Shown here piece after piece: positions 15,979 through 23,964 of a DNA stretch of 64,000 bases. The notes below the pieces were generated by a model. That model saw only the letters and a list, made by a program, of their open reading frames with translations. It did not search any database and had not been told where the DNA came from. A program made the position numbers and the translations under genes. How positions within the stretch are numbered: position 1 is the first letter of the stretch; every line of letters starts with the position of its first letter. This DNA is from Glycomyces sp. NRRL B-16210 (GTDB taxonomy: Bacteria > Actinomycetota > Actinomycetes > Mycobacteriales > Micromonosporaceae). The stretch lies in NCBI RefSeq assembly GCF_000719515.1, contig NZ_JOGR01000010.1, forward strand, positions 62,001 to 126,000, read 5' to 3'.

Positions 15979-16497
15979 TCAGCCGAACTCGGTGAAGGCC
16001 GGGGCGTACGTGAAGGGGCCCTTGCGGTCGGGACGCCAGGCCGCGAGGGTGCGGATCTGGAAGGCCGAGGACCAGGCGGGGTCCTGCGGGGTGACGCCGT
16101 GGGCCTCGGCCGGTTCGAATCCGAAGCGGCCGTAGTAGGCCGGGTTGCCGAGCAGGAGGATCGCGGGCTCGTCGCGGGCGTCGGCGGCGGCGATGGCGGC
16201 GTGCATGAGGGCCGAGCCGAGGCCCTTGCCGTGGAGGGCGGGGGCGACGCCGATGGGGCCGAGGCCGAGGACCGGTTCGCCGGCGAGGCGGCCGTACGAG
16301 CAGACGACGTGGCCGGCGACCGCGCCGTCGACCTCGGCGACGAGGGAGAACTGCGGGAGCCAGTCCTCGGTGCCGCGCAGGGCGTCGACCAGGTCGGCCT
16401 CGTGTCCGGAGGCGTGCGGGGCGGTGGCGAAGGCGGCCTCGTGCACGGCGTGGACGGCCTCGCGGTCGGCGGCGGTCTCGCGTCGGATGAGCGTCAT
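15979..16497 (-). CDS. GNAT-family N-acetyltransferase
   Basis: A 172-residue acetyl-CoA-dependent transferase of the YhbS-like type. It starts MTLIRRETAADREAVHAVHEAAF, has the strand VAGHVVCSYGRL and the acetyl-CoA loop GVAPALHGKGLGSALM (Q/RxxGxG/A type), then ILLLGNPAYYGRFGFEPA, a signature of YhbS-like members. Substrate is unknown. The ATG at 16497 was chosen because the domain begins immediately. No operon partner. Confidence 0.85.
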   Translation of the reverse strand: MTLIRRETAADREAVHAVHEAAFATAPHASGHEADLVDALRGTEDWLPQFSLVAEVDGAVAGHVVCSYGRLAGEPVLGLGPIGVAPALHGKGLGSALMHAAIAAADARDEPAILLLGNPAYYGRFGFEPAEAHGVTPQDPAWSSAFQIRTLAAWRPDRKGPFTYAPAFTEFG

Positions 16498-16672
16498 CGA
16501 CCGAGTATCGCGGCCCGGTCGGGGCGGGGCAAACGAATTGCGGGGCGCGGCCGGGTGTTCCACCGGGCGGGACCGGGCTCCCCGGGAGCGGACGTACGGG
16601 ACTATATTCATAATTGTCAATCTTTAGTTCCAATTTCCCCGCCGCATCCGCAAGGGTGCGCGCCAAGTTGAA

Positions 16673-16686
16673 TGGGAGCGCTCTCA
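16673..16686 (+). promoter_or_regulatory. CebR-like LacI-family operator at CBM2 gene
   Basis: TGGGAGCGCTCTCA differs by one base from the Streptomyces CebR box TGGGAGCGCTCCCA. Its last base is the A of the start codon, and its GGGAG also serves as the Shine-Dalgarno, so a bound repressor would cover the ribosome-binding region. The upstream stretch 16600-16635 is AT-rich and should hold the promoter. Confidence 0.75.
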
Positions 16687-17924
16687 TGGAGCAGTCGAGA
16701 ATCCGGAGCCGCCGCAGGCGGTTCGGGGCCGTGGCCGTGGCCGCCGGGGCGATGGTCGCCTCCGCGGTCGCCGTGGTGGCGGCGAACCCGGCGCACGCCG
16801 CCGCCTGCGAGTCGGTGGACTACACCGTCGTCAGCGACTGGGGCGCGGGGCATCAGGCCACGGTGTCCCTCACCGCCGGGACGGAGGGGGTCGACGGCTG
16901 GACCGTGGGCTTCGACCTGCCCGCCGGGGCGACGGTCGGGTCCGCCTGGAACGTCGAGTGGACGCAGACCGGCACCGCCTTCACCGGCTCGGACGTCGGC
17001 TGGAACGCCGCCGTCGCCGCGGGCCAGACCCAGGAGCTGTTCGGGCTCATCGTGAACGGCGGCTCGGGGCCGGGCGAGATCACCGTCAACGGCGTCGCCT
17101 GCGGCGGCGAGCCGTCCCAGACGAGCGAGGAGCCGAGCACGCCCGACACCTCGCCGTCGCCGGAGGACCCGACCGACGATCCGACCGAGGAACCGACGGA
17201 GGAGCCCACCGAGGATCCGACCGACGAGCCGACCGATCCGCCGGAGCCGGGCGAGTGCCCGGCGGGCGCGGTCTGCGACGGCTTCGAGGACCAGACCGGC
17301 ACCGTGCCGGGCGGGGCCTGGACCGTCGGGGCGAACGACTGCACCGGGACCGGGACCGCCACCGTCGACACGGCGGTCTTCAACAGCGGGTCGCGCTCGG
17401 TCCGCATCGACGGCGGGGAGACCTACTGCAACCACGTGTTCATCGGGCGCGAGCTGCCTGCGGACACCGAGTGGTTCCGCGTCTACATGCGCCACAGCAC
17501 GCCCCAGCCGCAGAGCCACACCACCATGATCGCCATGGAGGACGTGAACGACAACGGTTCCGACCTGCGCCTGGGCGGCCAGAACAGCGCCTTGCAGTGG
17601 AACCGCGAGTCCGATGACGCGACCTTGCCCGAGCAGAGCCCGGCCGGGGTGGCGCTGAGCGAGCCGCTGCCGGTGGACGTGTGGACCTGCGTGGAATTCC
17701 AGATCGCCGGCGGGAACCTGAGCACCTGGGTCGACGGCGCGCTCATCGAGGGCCTGGTGGTCGACGGCGTGCCGACGCACGACGTGGACTCGCAGTGGCT
17801 GTCGAGGGCCGGGTGGAACCCGACCTTGGTGGACCTGCGCCTGGGCTGGGAGAGCTATGGCAACGACGCGGACACCCTGTGGTACGACGACGTGGCCTTC
17901 GGCACCGAGCGGATCGGCTGCTGA
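16686..17924 (+). CDS. Secreted CBM2 protein with Cip1-like C-terminal beta-jelly-roll domain
   Basis: A 412-residue exported protein. Signal peptide: basic RRRR then VAVAAGAMVASAVAVVAANPAHA. Residues about 38-135 form a CBM2 domain with the conserved DWGAGHQATVSLT, GWTVGFDLPAG and VGWNAAVAAGQTQ patterns that bind crystalline cellulose. A Thr/Pro/Glu repeat linker (DPTDDPTEEPTEEPTEDP) leads to a ConA-like domain, CDGFED...GGAWTV...TVDTAVFNSGSRSVRID, ending DDVAFGTERIGC. That domain resembles the Cip1 family induced with cellulases, some of which are called polysaccharide lyases; activity is not certain. The CebR-like box predicts induction by cello-oligosaccharides, shared with the CE3 gene. 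Confidence 0.75.
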   Translation: MEQSRIRSRRRRFGAVAVAAGAMVASAVAVVAANPAHAAACESVDYTVVSDWGAGHQATVSLTAGTEGVDGWTVGFDLPAGATVGSAWNVEWTQTGTAFTGSDVGWNAAVAAGQTQELFGLIVNGGSGPGEITVNGVACGGEPSQTSEEPSTPDTSPSPEDPTDDPTEEPTEEPTEDPTDEPTDPPEPGECPAGAVCDGFEDQTGTVPGGAWTVGANDCTGTGTATVDTAVFNSGSRSVRIDGGETYCNHVFIGRELPADTEWFRVYMRHSTPQPQSHTTMIAMEDVNDNGSDLRLGGQNSALQWNRESDDATLPEQSPAGVALSEPLPVDVWTCVEFQIAGGNLSTWVDGALIEGLVVDGVPTHDVDSQWLSRAGWNPTLVDLRLGWESYGNDADTLWYDDVAFGTERIGC

Positions 17925-18250
17925 GCGGCCGGTGAAGGACTCGGCGGCTGAGCAGCGTGCCGTGGAACGGCCGGGATGCACGGCCGGCCGGTGAACGGCA
18001 CCGCCGCCGAGCGGTAGGGCCCGGACCAAAAGGTCCGGGCCCTACCGTGCGAGGAAGGCGGGATGCCGCTCGAAATCGGGCTGTTCGGGGCTGCGGCAGG
18101 CCGAAGGCGCGGTGCGGCGGCCGCACTTCTCGGGAATCGGCGGTCCCGCGATGCTCGGCCGGTGAAACCCCGTGCGGCGATTTCGCCGCGAGGATTCCGC
18201 CATGGGCGTAACCGGTGGAAACCGCCGGGCGTGTCGGCATACCGTGAAGC
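17925..18250. other. 326-bp intergenic region with terminator
   Basis: The left third holds short GC-rich inverted repeats and the terminator at 18013-18046. The rest (to the XRE gene) contains an imperfect GCGGCGA/TCGCCGC palindrome near 18173 but no supported gene; a 70-codon frame there overlaps the XRE start and has no ribosome-binding site. Confidence 0.5.
18013..18046 (+). terminator. Perfect 15-bp hairpin with AAAA loop
   Basis: GGTAGGGCCCGGACC and GGTCCGGGCCCTACC flank AAAA. It lies 89 bp past the CBM2 gene stop. Confidence 0.85.
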
Positions 18251-18787
18251 ATGGCTGAGACCTTCCAACCCCTGAACCCCGTCGCCGACGCGGCCCAGGA
18301 CGGACCGCCCGCGACCCGAGAACCGCTGTGGCGCGACGCGCTCGGCGAACGGTTGCGCGCCACCCGCCACGAACGCGGCGAGACGCTCTCCGAGACCGCC
18401 GACCGCGCCGGGATCTCCCCGCAGTACCTCTCCGAGATCGAACGGGGCCTCAAAGAGCCGTCGAGCGAGATGATCGCGGCGGTCGCGGGGGCGCTCGAGA
18501 CCACGCTGGGCGATCTGGCGAGGTCGATAGCAGAGCAGTTGCTGTTCCAAGGCGCCCTGCGCAGGCGGGCCGGTCGAGAGAGGGCCGGGCGCACCGAACC
18601 GGAGCGGACCGCCGTCGAGGAGCCTGCGCCGAACGATGCCGCGGAGCTGGACGAGGCGGTCTTCGAAGGCGCTGCGGTCGACGGAGCAGTCCTCGAAGGT
18701 GCTGCTTCGCTCGACAAGGCCTCGGTGGAACGCGCCGAGGCACAATCGGGACCGACCTGCCAGGTCGCCTACGCCCTGGCGGCGTAA
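18251..18787 (+). CDS. XRE-family regulator of the ClgR/PopR type
   Basis: A 178-residue protein. The N-terminal HTH is ALGERLRATRHERGETLSE, then GISPQYLSEIERGLKEPSSEM, very close to ClgR and PopR, activators of clp genes in actinobacteria. The C-terminal half is acidic and Ala-rich. The chain ends ALAA; in Streptomyces PopR, two terminal alanines act as a degron for ClpP1P2. Convergent with a two-gene clpP operon, matching the clpP3-clpP4/popR theme. I infer that it activates those clpP genes and is itself a Clp substrate. Calling it popR would require comparison with the organism's ClgR. Confidence 0.7.
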   Translation: MAETFQPLNPVADAAQDGPPATREPLWRDALGERLRATRHERGETLSETADRAGISPQYLSEIERGLKEPSSEMIAAVAGALETTLGDLARSIAEQLLFQGALRRRAGRERAGRTEPERTAVEEPAPNDAAELDEAVFEGAAVDGAVLEGAASLDKASVERAEAQSGPTCQVAYALAA

Positions 18788-18817
18788 GCGACCCGGTCAG
18801 CGTTAGACCGGAACGCG

Positions 18818-18851
18818 CCAAGCTTGGCCGCTAAATCGCGGCCGGGCTTGG
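18818..18851. terminator. Bidirectional terminator between XRE gene and clpP operon
   Basis: CCAAGCTTGGCCGC and GCGGCCGGGCTTGG form a 14-bp stem with two mismatches and a TAAATC loop, placed between two convergent stops. Confidence 0.65.
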
Positions 18852-18866
18852 TCGATCCCGCTTTCA

Positions 18867-19454
18867 CTATCGCTCTTCTAGGACGTGGTCGATCAGGCCG
18901 TAGCGTTTTGCTGCGTCTGAGGTGAAGACCCGGTCCCTGTCGGTGTCGGTTCGCAGTGTTTCGGCTCGCTGGCCCGTGTGCTTGGCCAGGATCTGCTCGA
19001 TGCTGTCGCGCACCCGCACCACCTCGTCGGCCTGGAGGATCAGGTCCGGGATCGTGCCGCGGCCCTGGGCCGCGGGCTGGTCGAGCACGATCCTCGCGTG
19101 CGGCAGCGCCGCCCGCTTGCCTTCGGCCCCTGCCGCCAGCAGCACCGCCCCGACCGCGACCGCCTGGCCCACGCACGTGGTCGCCACGTCCGGCTTGATG
19201 TACCGCAGCGTGTCGTAGATGCCGAGCATCGCGCTCGGGTCCCCGCCCTCGCAGTTGATGTACAGGCGGATGTCCCGGTCCGGGTTCGCGGCCTCCAAGT
19301 GAAGCAGTTGCGCGACGAGGGCGTTCGCGACGCCCGCGTCGATCGCGGTGCCCAGGTAGATGATCCGCTCGCTGAGCAGATGCGAGTAGACGTCCATGAC
19401 CCGCTCGCCGCGGGCGTGGTCGACGATGACGTTGGGAATCATGTAGCTGCTCAT
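18867..19454 (-). CDS. ClpP-family subunit lacking catalytic Ser and His
   Basis: A 195-residue ClpP homologue (IYLGTAIDAGVANALVAQLLHLE, LYINCEGGDPSAMLGIYD). The nucleophile position is altered: the usual GQAASxG is GQAVAVG, putting Ala100 in place of Ser. The catalytic His position 25 residues on is Asp125 (VLDQP instead of xxHQP). The Asp region DTDRDRVFTS is kept. It therefore looks like a structural, ClpR-like subunit of a mixed ring with its operon partner. The stop codon of the upstream clpP overlaps this ATG (ATGA), giving coupled synthesis. Length is normal, so this is not a decaying pseudogene by appearance. Confidence 0.88.
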   Translation of the reverse strand: MSSYMIPNVIVDHARGERVMDVYSHLLSERIIYLGTAIDAGVANALVAQLLHLEAANPDRDIRLYINCEGGDPSAMLGIYDTLRYIKPDVATTCVGQAVAVGAVLLAAGAEGKRAALPHARIVLDQPAAQGRGTIPDLILQADEVVRVRDSIEQILAKHTGQRAETLRTDTDRDRVFTSDAAKRYGLIDHVLEER

Positions 19455-20080
19455 CGGGCGCCCTCCTCGGCGGGAATGCGCAGGCCGATGCTCTGGCGGA
19501 CCTGCGGTGCGATCTGGTCGAACGAGGTGACGATCTCGTCCACGAAGCCGTACTCGACCGCTTCTCGCGCGGTGTACCAGCGGTCGCGCAGCGAGTCCTC
19601 GAAGACGCGCTCGGGCGGCTGCCCGGTGTCCGAGGCGATGAGGCCCAGGACCGTGTCACGGGTATGGCGCAGGTCGTTGGCCTGCAATTCGATGTCGACG
19701 GCGGCGCCGCCGATCCCGGCCGAGCCCTGGTGCATGAGGACCCTGGCGTGCGGCATGACGCGGCGCTTGCCCTTGGTGCCCGCCGAGAGCAGGAACTGGC
19801 CGGCGCTGCACGCGATGCCGAGCGCCAGTGTGGACACGTCGCACGGGATGAGCCGCATGGTGTCGCGGATGGCGAGCATCGAGGGCACCGAGCCGCCCGG
19901 GGAGTGGATCCACAGCGAGACGTCGGCGGCCGGGTCGTCGATCGCCAGCGACAGGAGTTGCGTCGCCAGGAGCGTCCCGTTGTCGTCGTCGAGCACGCCG
20001 TCGAGGACGAGCACGCGCTGCTGGTACAGCTCGCGCCGCGCCCGTTCGCTGAACTGCTGCGGTTTCTGGTCTTCGCTCAT
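19451..20080 (-). CDS. clpP: ATP-dependent Clp protease proteolytic subunit (catalytic)
   Basis: A 209-residue ClpP. ELYQQRVLVLDGVLDDDNG, WIHSPGGSVPSMLAIRD and LGIACSAGQFLLSAGTKGKR carry the nucleophile Ser92; MPHARVLMHQGSAG carries His117; the third residue lies in EDSLRDRWYTAREAVEYG. All active-site elements are present, in contrast to the downstream partner. The start MSEDQKPQQF was chosen since the upstream open frame is Arg/Pro noise. It would need a Clp ATPase from elsewhere. Two copies of a GCGGATCCGC palindrome lie about 37-62 bp upstream and may be the activator site. Confidence 0.9.
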   Translation of the reverse strand: MSEDQKPQQFSERARRELYQQRVLVLDGVLDDDNGTLLATQLLSLAIDDPAADVSLWIHSPGGSVPSMLAIRDTMRLIPCDVSTLALGIACSAGQFLLSAGTKGKRRVMPHARVLMHQGSAGIGGAAVDIELQANDLRHTRDTVLGLIASDTGQPPERVFEDSLRDRWYTAREAVEYGFVDEIVTSFDQIAPQVRQSIGLRIPAEEGAR

Positions 20081-20116
20081 GGATCCACAGTGCGCGGGCG
20101 CGGGGCGGGGGCGCAA

Positions 20117-20142
20117 GCGGATCCGCCGTGAGCGGATCCGCT
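20117..20142. promoter_or_regulatory. Tandem GCGGATCCGC palindromes upstream of clpP operon
   Basis: GCGGATCCGC at 20117-20126 and AGCGGATCCGCT at 20131-20142, centre-to-centre 15 bp, within the promoter region of the leftward clpP operon. Candidate binding sites for the nearby XRE regulator; not the published ClgR box as I know it. Confidence 0.5.
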
Positions 20143-20227
20143 GTGGGCAGCGCGGCCCGGTGGATGCGAGAAGAAGGTGCTTCACCTTCCCGCCCGGCGC
20201 GGTGAATCGAGCACCGCTGCCCCTCGG

Positions 20228-20839
20228 TCAGGAGGCGGCCTCCCATGTGAAGCCGTCGGGGTCGGTGGCGGGCCCTGCGACGCCGCCGATGGTGATCCGG
20301 TGCGAGCCGCCGCCCTCGATCGGGATGCCGAGGTCCTTGGCGAAGGCCTTGCGGGGGTACAGGGCCAGGTTGACGGGGCTGCCCGCCGCTTCGAACTCGG
20401 TGTACTTGCGGCCGTAGCTCTTCGCGACGGTCAGGCCGTGATCGGTGTAGAACTGCTTGGTGGCGTTCATGTCGGTCGTGCCGAGCAGGACCGTGAAGGA
20501 GTCGAACTTCTTCTCCACGGGCGCCGAGTCTTTCTTCGAGGAGCAGGCGAGCTTCCAGATCGCGCCGTCCGGGGCCTGCGTGATCGCGCCGTACCCCCAC
20601 AGGGACTTCGCGGCGGGCTTGAGAACGGTCGCGCCGTGGGCGACGGCGGCTTCGAGAAGGGCGTCCACGTTCCCCGGCTGGCTCGCCACGAGCGACAGCG
20701 AGTAGCCGCGGAACCCGGTCGAGGGCGCCTCGGCGGGCTTCAGGCGCACGAGCGGCTCCAGTTCGAAGGCCTTGGAATAGAGGGCCTCGGAGGCGGCGAC
20801 ATCGTCGGCTTCGAGCGTGATGTATTCGATGGAAGTCAT
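20228..20839 (-). CDS. VOC (glyoxalase-fold) family protein
   Basis: A 203-residue protein with two betaalphabetabetabeta modules: first ITLEADDVAASEALYSKAFEL and GATVLKPAAKSLWGYGAITQAPDGAIWKLA, second FTVLLGTTDMNATKQFYTDHGLTV and GVAGPATDPDGFTWEAA. This is the dimer-in-one-chain arrangement of glyoxalase/bleomycin-resistance-like proteins. The metal ligands cannot be assigned with confidence and the substrate is unknown. A GTG six bases upstream of the ATG is an alternative start. It lies 137 bp from the clpP start and is probably a single-gene unit. Confidence 0.8.
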   Translation of the reverse strand: MTSIEYITLEADDVAASEALYSKAFELEPLVRLKPAEAPSTGFRGYSLSLVASQPGNVDALLEAAVAHGATVLKPAAKSLWGYGAITQAPDGAIWKLACSSKKDSAPVEKKFDSFTVLLGTTDMNATKQFYTDHGLTVAKSYGRKYTEFEAAGSPVNLALYPRKAFAKDLGIPIEGGGSHRITIGGVAGPATDPDGFTWEAAS

Positions 20840-20929
20840 GGTCACAACCGTAAGCGCGGGGACGGGTCCCCTGCTTCTCGAATCCTGATCATCTCGGGCC
20901 CCTGCCCCGCAATGAGCGGGCTCCGGCTT

Positions 20930-22078
20930 CTACGCCGTCTCCGGCGGGCCGCTCCCCCGCCGGGCGCGGGCTCCGGGGCTCGGGTCCGGTGGGTCGCCGG
21001 GCGGCGTGGCCGGGGCTCGTGGCCGCCGTGGTGCGCTCCTGTCGAACGCGACCGGCCGCTCGGCTTCAGCGGGCCTCGCGCGGGGCGCGGTGCTCGACCG
21101 CAGGACCAGCCTCGGGAGCTCGGAGGAGAACAGTCGCTCGCCGGTTCCATCGACCGCTTGCAGCAGCAGGTGGAAGCCGCGACTGCCGAGGCCCGCGAAA
21201 TCCTGGTCCACAGTGGTCAACGGCGGGGACCACAGCTCAGCCAGGGGGTGGTCGTCGAAACCCGCCACCGAGACGTCCTCGGGCACGCGCAGGCCCGATT
21301 CGACCAGGCCCCGCATGACGCCCATGGCGATCTCGTCGTTGCCGCAGAACACGGCCGTGACCTGCGGATCGGCCGCCAGGTCGCGGCCGATCGCGACCCC
21401 GCTCCTGGGATCCCAGGTCGCGTCCCGCACCGGCGGCACCGGCGCGCCCGCGGCGGTCAGGGCCCTGCGCCAGCCCGAGGTCCGCCCGTCCACGCGCCGC
21501 GACGGCGGCACCCGCACATGGTGGACCGTCGCGTGGCCCAGGCCCAGCAGGTACGCCGTCAACTCCTCGGCGGCGGCGGCCTCGTCGAGCACCGCCTGCC
21601 GGATCCCGGTCTCGCGCGTGCCCGAGAGGGCGACGACGGGCAGGTTCGCGGGGATCTTCTTGAGCGCCGCGACCCCGGCCGGATCGAACTTGAGGACCAC
21701 GACCCCGGCCAGCGCCTGCGTCAGCGTCGCCGCGATCGCCCGGTCCACCTCGTCCTCGTCGGCGCTCTCGACCACGGTGATCATGACCGTGTACCCCTCG
21801 GCGCGGGCGGCGATCTCGACCCCGCGGATCGCCTCGGCGTAGCCGTAGCGGGAGGTGTTCCCGGCGATGACGGCGATCGTCTGCGACTTGCGGGAGACGA
21901 GCACGCGCGCGGCGGCGCTGGGCCGGAAGTCGAGTTCGGCGATGGCCGCCTCGACCAGCTCGCGCTTGGCGGGGCTGACCTTCGCGGCGCCGGTGAGCAC
22001 CCGGGAGACGGTCGGGACCGAGACCCCGGCGCGCTCGGCGACGTCCGAGATCGTCGGGTTCTTGAACCGTCCGGCCAT
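20930..22078 (-). CDS. LacI-family repressor of the alpha-galactoside operon
   Basis: A 382-residue LacI regulator. The HTH and hinge are canonical: TISDVAERAGVSVPTVSRVLTG and RPSAAARVLVSRKS. A periplasmic-binding-like effector domain follows with VFCGNDEIAMGVMRGLVESG and VSVAGFDDHPLAELWSPPLTTV. The C-terminal 50 residues are an unusual Pro/Arg-rich extension. It is the last gene after GH36, binding protein and two permeases, 20 bp from the second permease. It likely represses this operon and possibly the divergent secreted enzyme through the TGAAATCG operators at 27497-27534, with a galactoside as inducer. Confidence 0.88.
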   Translation of the reverse strand: MAGRFKNPTISDVAERAGVSVPTVSRVLTGAAKVSPAKRELVEAAIAELDFRPSAAARVLVSRKSQTIAVIAGNTSRYGYAEAIRGVEIAARAEGYTVMITVVESADEDEVDRAIAATLTQALAGVVVLKFDPAGVAALKKIPANLPVVALSGTRETGIRQAVLDEAAAAEELTAYLLGLGHATVHHVRVPPSRRVDGRTSGWRRALTAAGAPVPPVRDATWDPRSGVAIGRDLAADPQVTAVFCGNDEIAMGVMRGLVESGLRVPEDVSVAGFDDHPLAELWSPPLTTVDQDFAGLGSRGFHLLLQAVDGTGERLFSSELPRLVLRSSTAPRARPAEAERPVAFDRSAPRRPRAPATPPGDPPDPSPGARARRGSGPPETA

Positions 22079-22098
22079 GTCCGCCGCCCTCCTGGTCG

Positions 22099-22983
22099 TC
22101 ACTTCACCGCTCCGCTGGTGATGCCGGAGATGATCCTGCGCTGGGCGACCATGAACGTGATCAGCAGCGGCAGGCTCATGAGGATGATATAGGCGAAGAT
22201 CAGGTGCCAGTTCTGGAGATACAGGCCGGCGCTGGCGACCTGGTAGAGGTTGAGCGGCAGGGTGTCGATGCGCCCGCCGATGACGAACAGCGCGTAGAAC
22301 ACGTCGTTCCAGATGTACAGGCAGATGAGGATCGTCGCGGTCGCGAGGACCGGGCGCAGCAGCGGCAGGATGATCCGGGCGAACACGCGGACGGGGCCGG
22401 CCCCGTCGACGCGGGCGGCCTCTTCGAGTTCGTGCGGGATGGTGCGCACGAAGCCGGTGACGAAGAAGATCACCGTGGACAGGTACATGCCCATGTAGAC
22501 GCCGATCATGCCGAGCGCGGTCCCGGCCAGGCCGAGTTGGCGCAGCAGGAGCACGATGGTGACCACGGCCGGGGGCAGGACGATCCCGGAGATGGCGAGC
22601 GCGTAGATCGCGGCGCTCAGGCGTCCGCCGCGGCGTCCGAGGATCCACGCGGCCATGGAGCCGAGGACGAGCACGCCGACCACGGCCGGGACCATGACGA
22701 GCAGGCTCCCGAGGAAGCCGGTCGTCATGCGTCCGTCGGCGAACACGGTCGCGAAGTTGTCGAGCAGGCGCCATTCGCTGGGCGGGGCGAGGTTCGGGTC
22801 GAGCGCTTCGGCCCGGTCCTTCGCGGCGGTGGCGATGACGAGCCAGAACGGGACGCCGAGCACGAGGACGGCGACGAGGATCGCCGCGACCGGCTGGAGC
22901 GGGAAGCGGCGGCGCGGGGCGCGCCCGGGCCGCGAGGCGGACGCGGGCGGGCGCGAGGGCGCGGTGGAGGCGGCGGTGGTCAC
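22099..22983 (-). CDS. ABC sugar permease 2 (MalG-type)
   Basis: A 294-residue inner-membrane permease with six hydrophobic helices and the EAA loop EEAARVDGAGPVRVFARIILPLLRP that docks with the ATPase. It starts at GTG 22983, overlapping the stop of permease 1 (GTGA). The N-terminal 25 residues are Ser/Pro/Arg-rich, then QPVAAILVAVLVLGVPFWLVI. It forms the importer with permease 1 and the lipoprotein. As is usual for CUT1 systems in actinomycetes, the ATPase (MsiK-like) is not encoded here. Confidence 0.92.
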   Translation of the reverse strand: MTTAASTAPSRPPASASRPGRAPRRRFPLQPVAAILVAVLVLGVPFWLVIATAAKDRAEALDPNLAPPSEWRLLDNFATVFADGRMTTGFLGSLLVMVPAVVGVLVLGSMAAWILGRRGGRLSAAIYALAISGIVLPPAVVTIVLLLRQLGLAGTALGMIGVYMGMYLSTVIFFVTGFVRTIPHELEEAARVDGAGPVRVFARIILPLLRPVLATATILICLYIWNDVFYALFVIGGRIDTLPLNLYQVASAGLYLQNWHLIFAYIILMSLPLLITFMVAQRRIISGITSGAVK

Positions 22984-23885
22984 AGGACGTCCTCTCGCTT
23001 GCGCAGGAACCGGATCACGGGGAAGGCCAGGACGGTCACCGTCAGGAACAGGACCAGGCTCATGGTGGTGGCCTGGGCGAACAGGCCCTGCCCGAAGGTG
23101 CGGAAGATGAAGATGTTCAGCAGTTCGGTGGTGCCGCCGGGCCCGCCCTCGGTGGTCGCCTGGACGATGTCGAAGCCGTTCATGGAGCCGAGCAGCGCGG
23201 TCGCGACGTTGAAGGTGACCGCGGGCGCGAGCAGCGGGAACTTGATGGAGCGGAACATGGTCCAGCGGCCGGCGCCGTCGAGGCGCCCGGCCTCCAGCAC
23301 GTCGTCGCCGATGGTCTTGAGCCCGGCGAGGTAGATGAGCATCGACAGGCCCATCCACTTCCAGGCGTGCACGATAGCGACCACCACGATCGTCCAGGTC
23401 GTGTTCCCCAGCCACGGGATCGACACGTCCGATCCGGTGAGGAGGCCGATGATGCCGTTCAGGGCGCCGTCGGGTTTGAGGAGCGCCTGGAAGATGTAGC
23501 CGACCGCCAGCGCCGACATGATGACCGGGACGAAGAAGGCGACGCGCACCGCGCGGTTGACGCGGGTGTCGCGCTCCAGCAGCAGCGCCAGGCCGAGCCC
23601 GAAGAGGTTCTGGAAGATCGCGACGAGGACCGCGTAGACCAGGGTGACCTTGAGGGCGTTGAGGAGCGTGCCGTTGCCGAACAGCGACGCGAAGTTGTCG
23701 AACCCGGCGAAGTTGATCTCGCTCTTGAAGCTCGACCAGTCGGTGAACGCGTACACGAAGTTGAACAGCGTCGGGACGAAGAAGAACACGACCAGGACCG
23801 CCAGCGCCGGGATGAGGAACCACAGGGGGTGGTCCTTCCGGTGGGGGCGCGCCGCCCCTGTGGCGGGCGTGAGGTTCGTTGACAC
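22980..23885 (-). CDS. ABC sugar permease 1 (MalF-type)
   Basis: A permease of about 300 residues with six helices, beginning LWFLIPALAVLVVFFFVPTLFNFVYAFTDW, with the EAA loop LEAGRLDGAGRWTMFRSIKFPLLAP. CUT1 family partner of permease 2. The start is ambiguous: GTG 23885 is used here, and TTG 23897 in the same frame is an alternative, because GAAAGG lies between the ideal spacings for both. Separated from the binding-protein gene by 79 bp that contain a strong hairpin. Confidence 0.9.
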   Translation of the reverse strand: MSTNLTPATGAARPHRKDHPLWFLIPALAVLVVFFFVPTLFNFVYAFTDWSSFKSEINFAGFDNFASLFGNGTLLNALKVTLVYAVLVAIFQNLFGLGLALLLERDTRVNRAVRVAFFVPVIMSALAVGYIFQALLKPDGALNGIIGLLTGSDVSIPWLGNTTWTIVVVAIVHAWKWMGLSMLIYLAGLKTIGDDVLEAGRLDGAGRWTMFRSIKFPLLAPAVTFNVATALLGSMNGFDIVQATTEGGPGGTTELLNIFIFRTFGQGLFAQATTMSLVLFLTVTVLAFPVIRFLRKREDVL

Positions 23886-23931
23886 GGTGCGGGCCAAGCC
23901 TTTCTAGTGCGGGCCTTGCTGGTGCGTCCGG

Positions 23932-23957
23932 GGCGGGGGCGCGGACGCGCCCCCGCC
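23932..23957 (-). terminator. Attenuating hairpin between binding protein and permeases
   Basis: GGCGGGGGCGC, loop GGAC, GCGCCCCCGCC: a perfect 11-bp all-GC stem just past the binding-protein stop. Within an operon it is more likely a partial terminator or 3'-end stabiliser than a full stop. Confidence 0.7.
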
Positions 23958-23964
23958 GCCTGTA

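Noticed and set aside
18063..18275. Short ORF upstream of the XRE gene
   Set aside because: Overlaps the XRE start in another frame, Arg-rich, no ribosome-binding site or family similarity.
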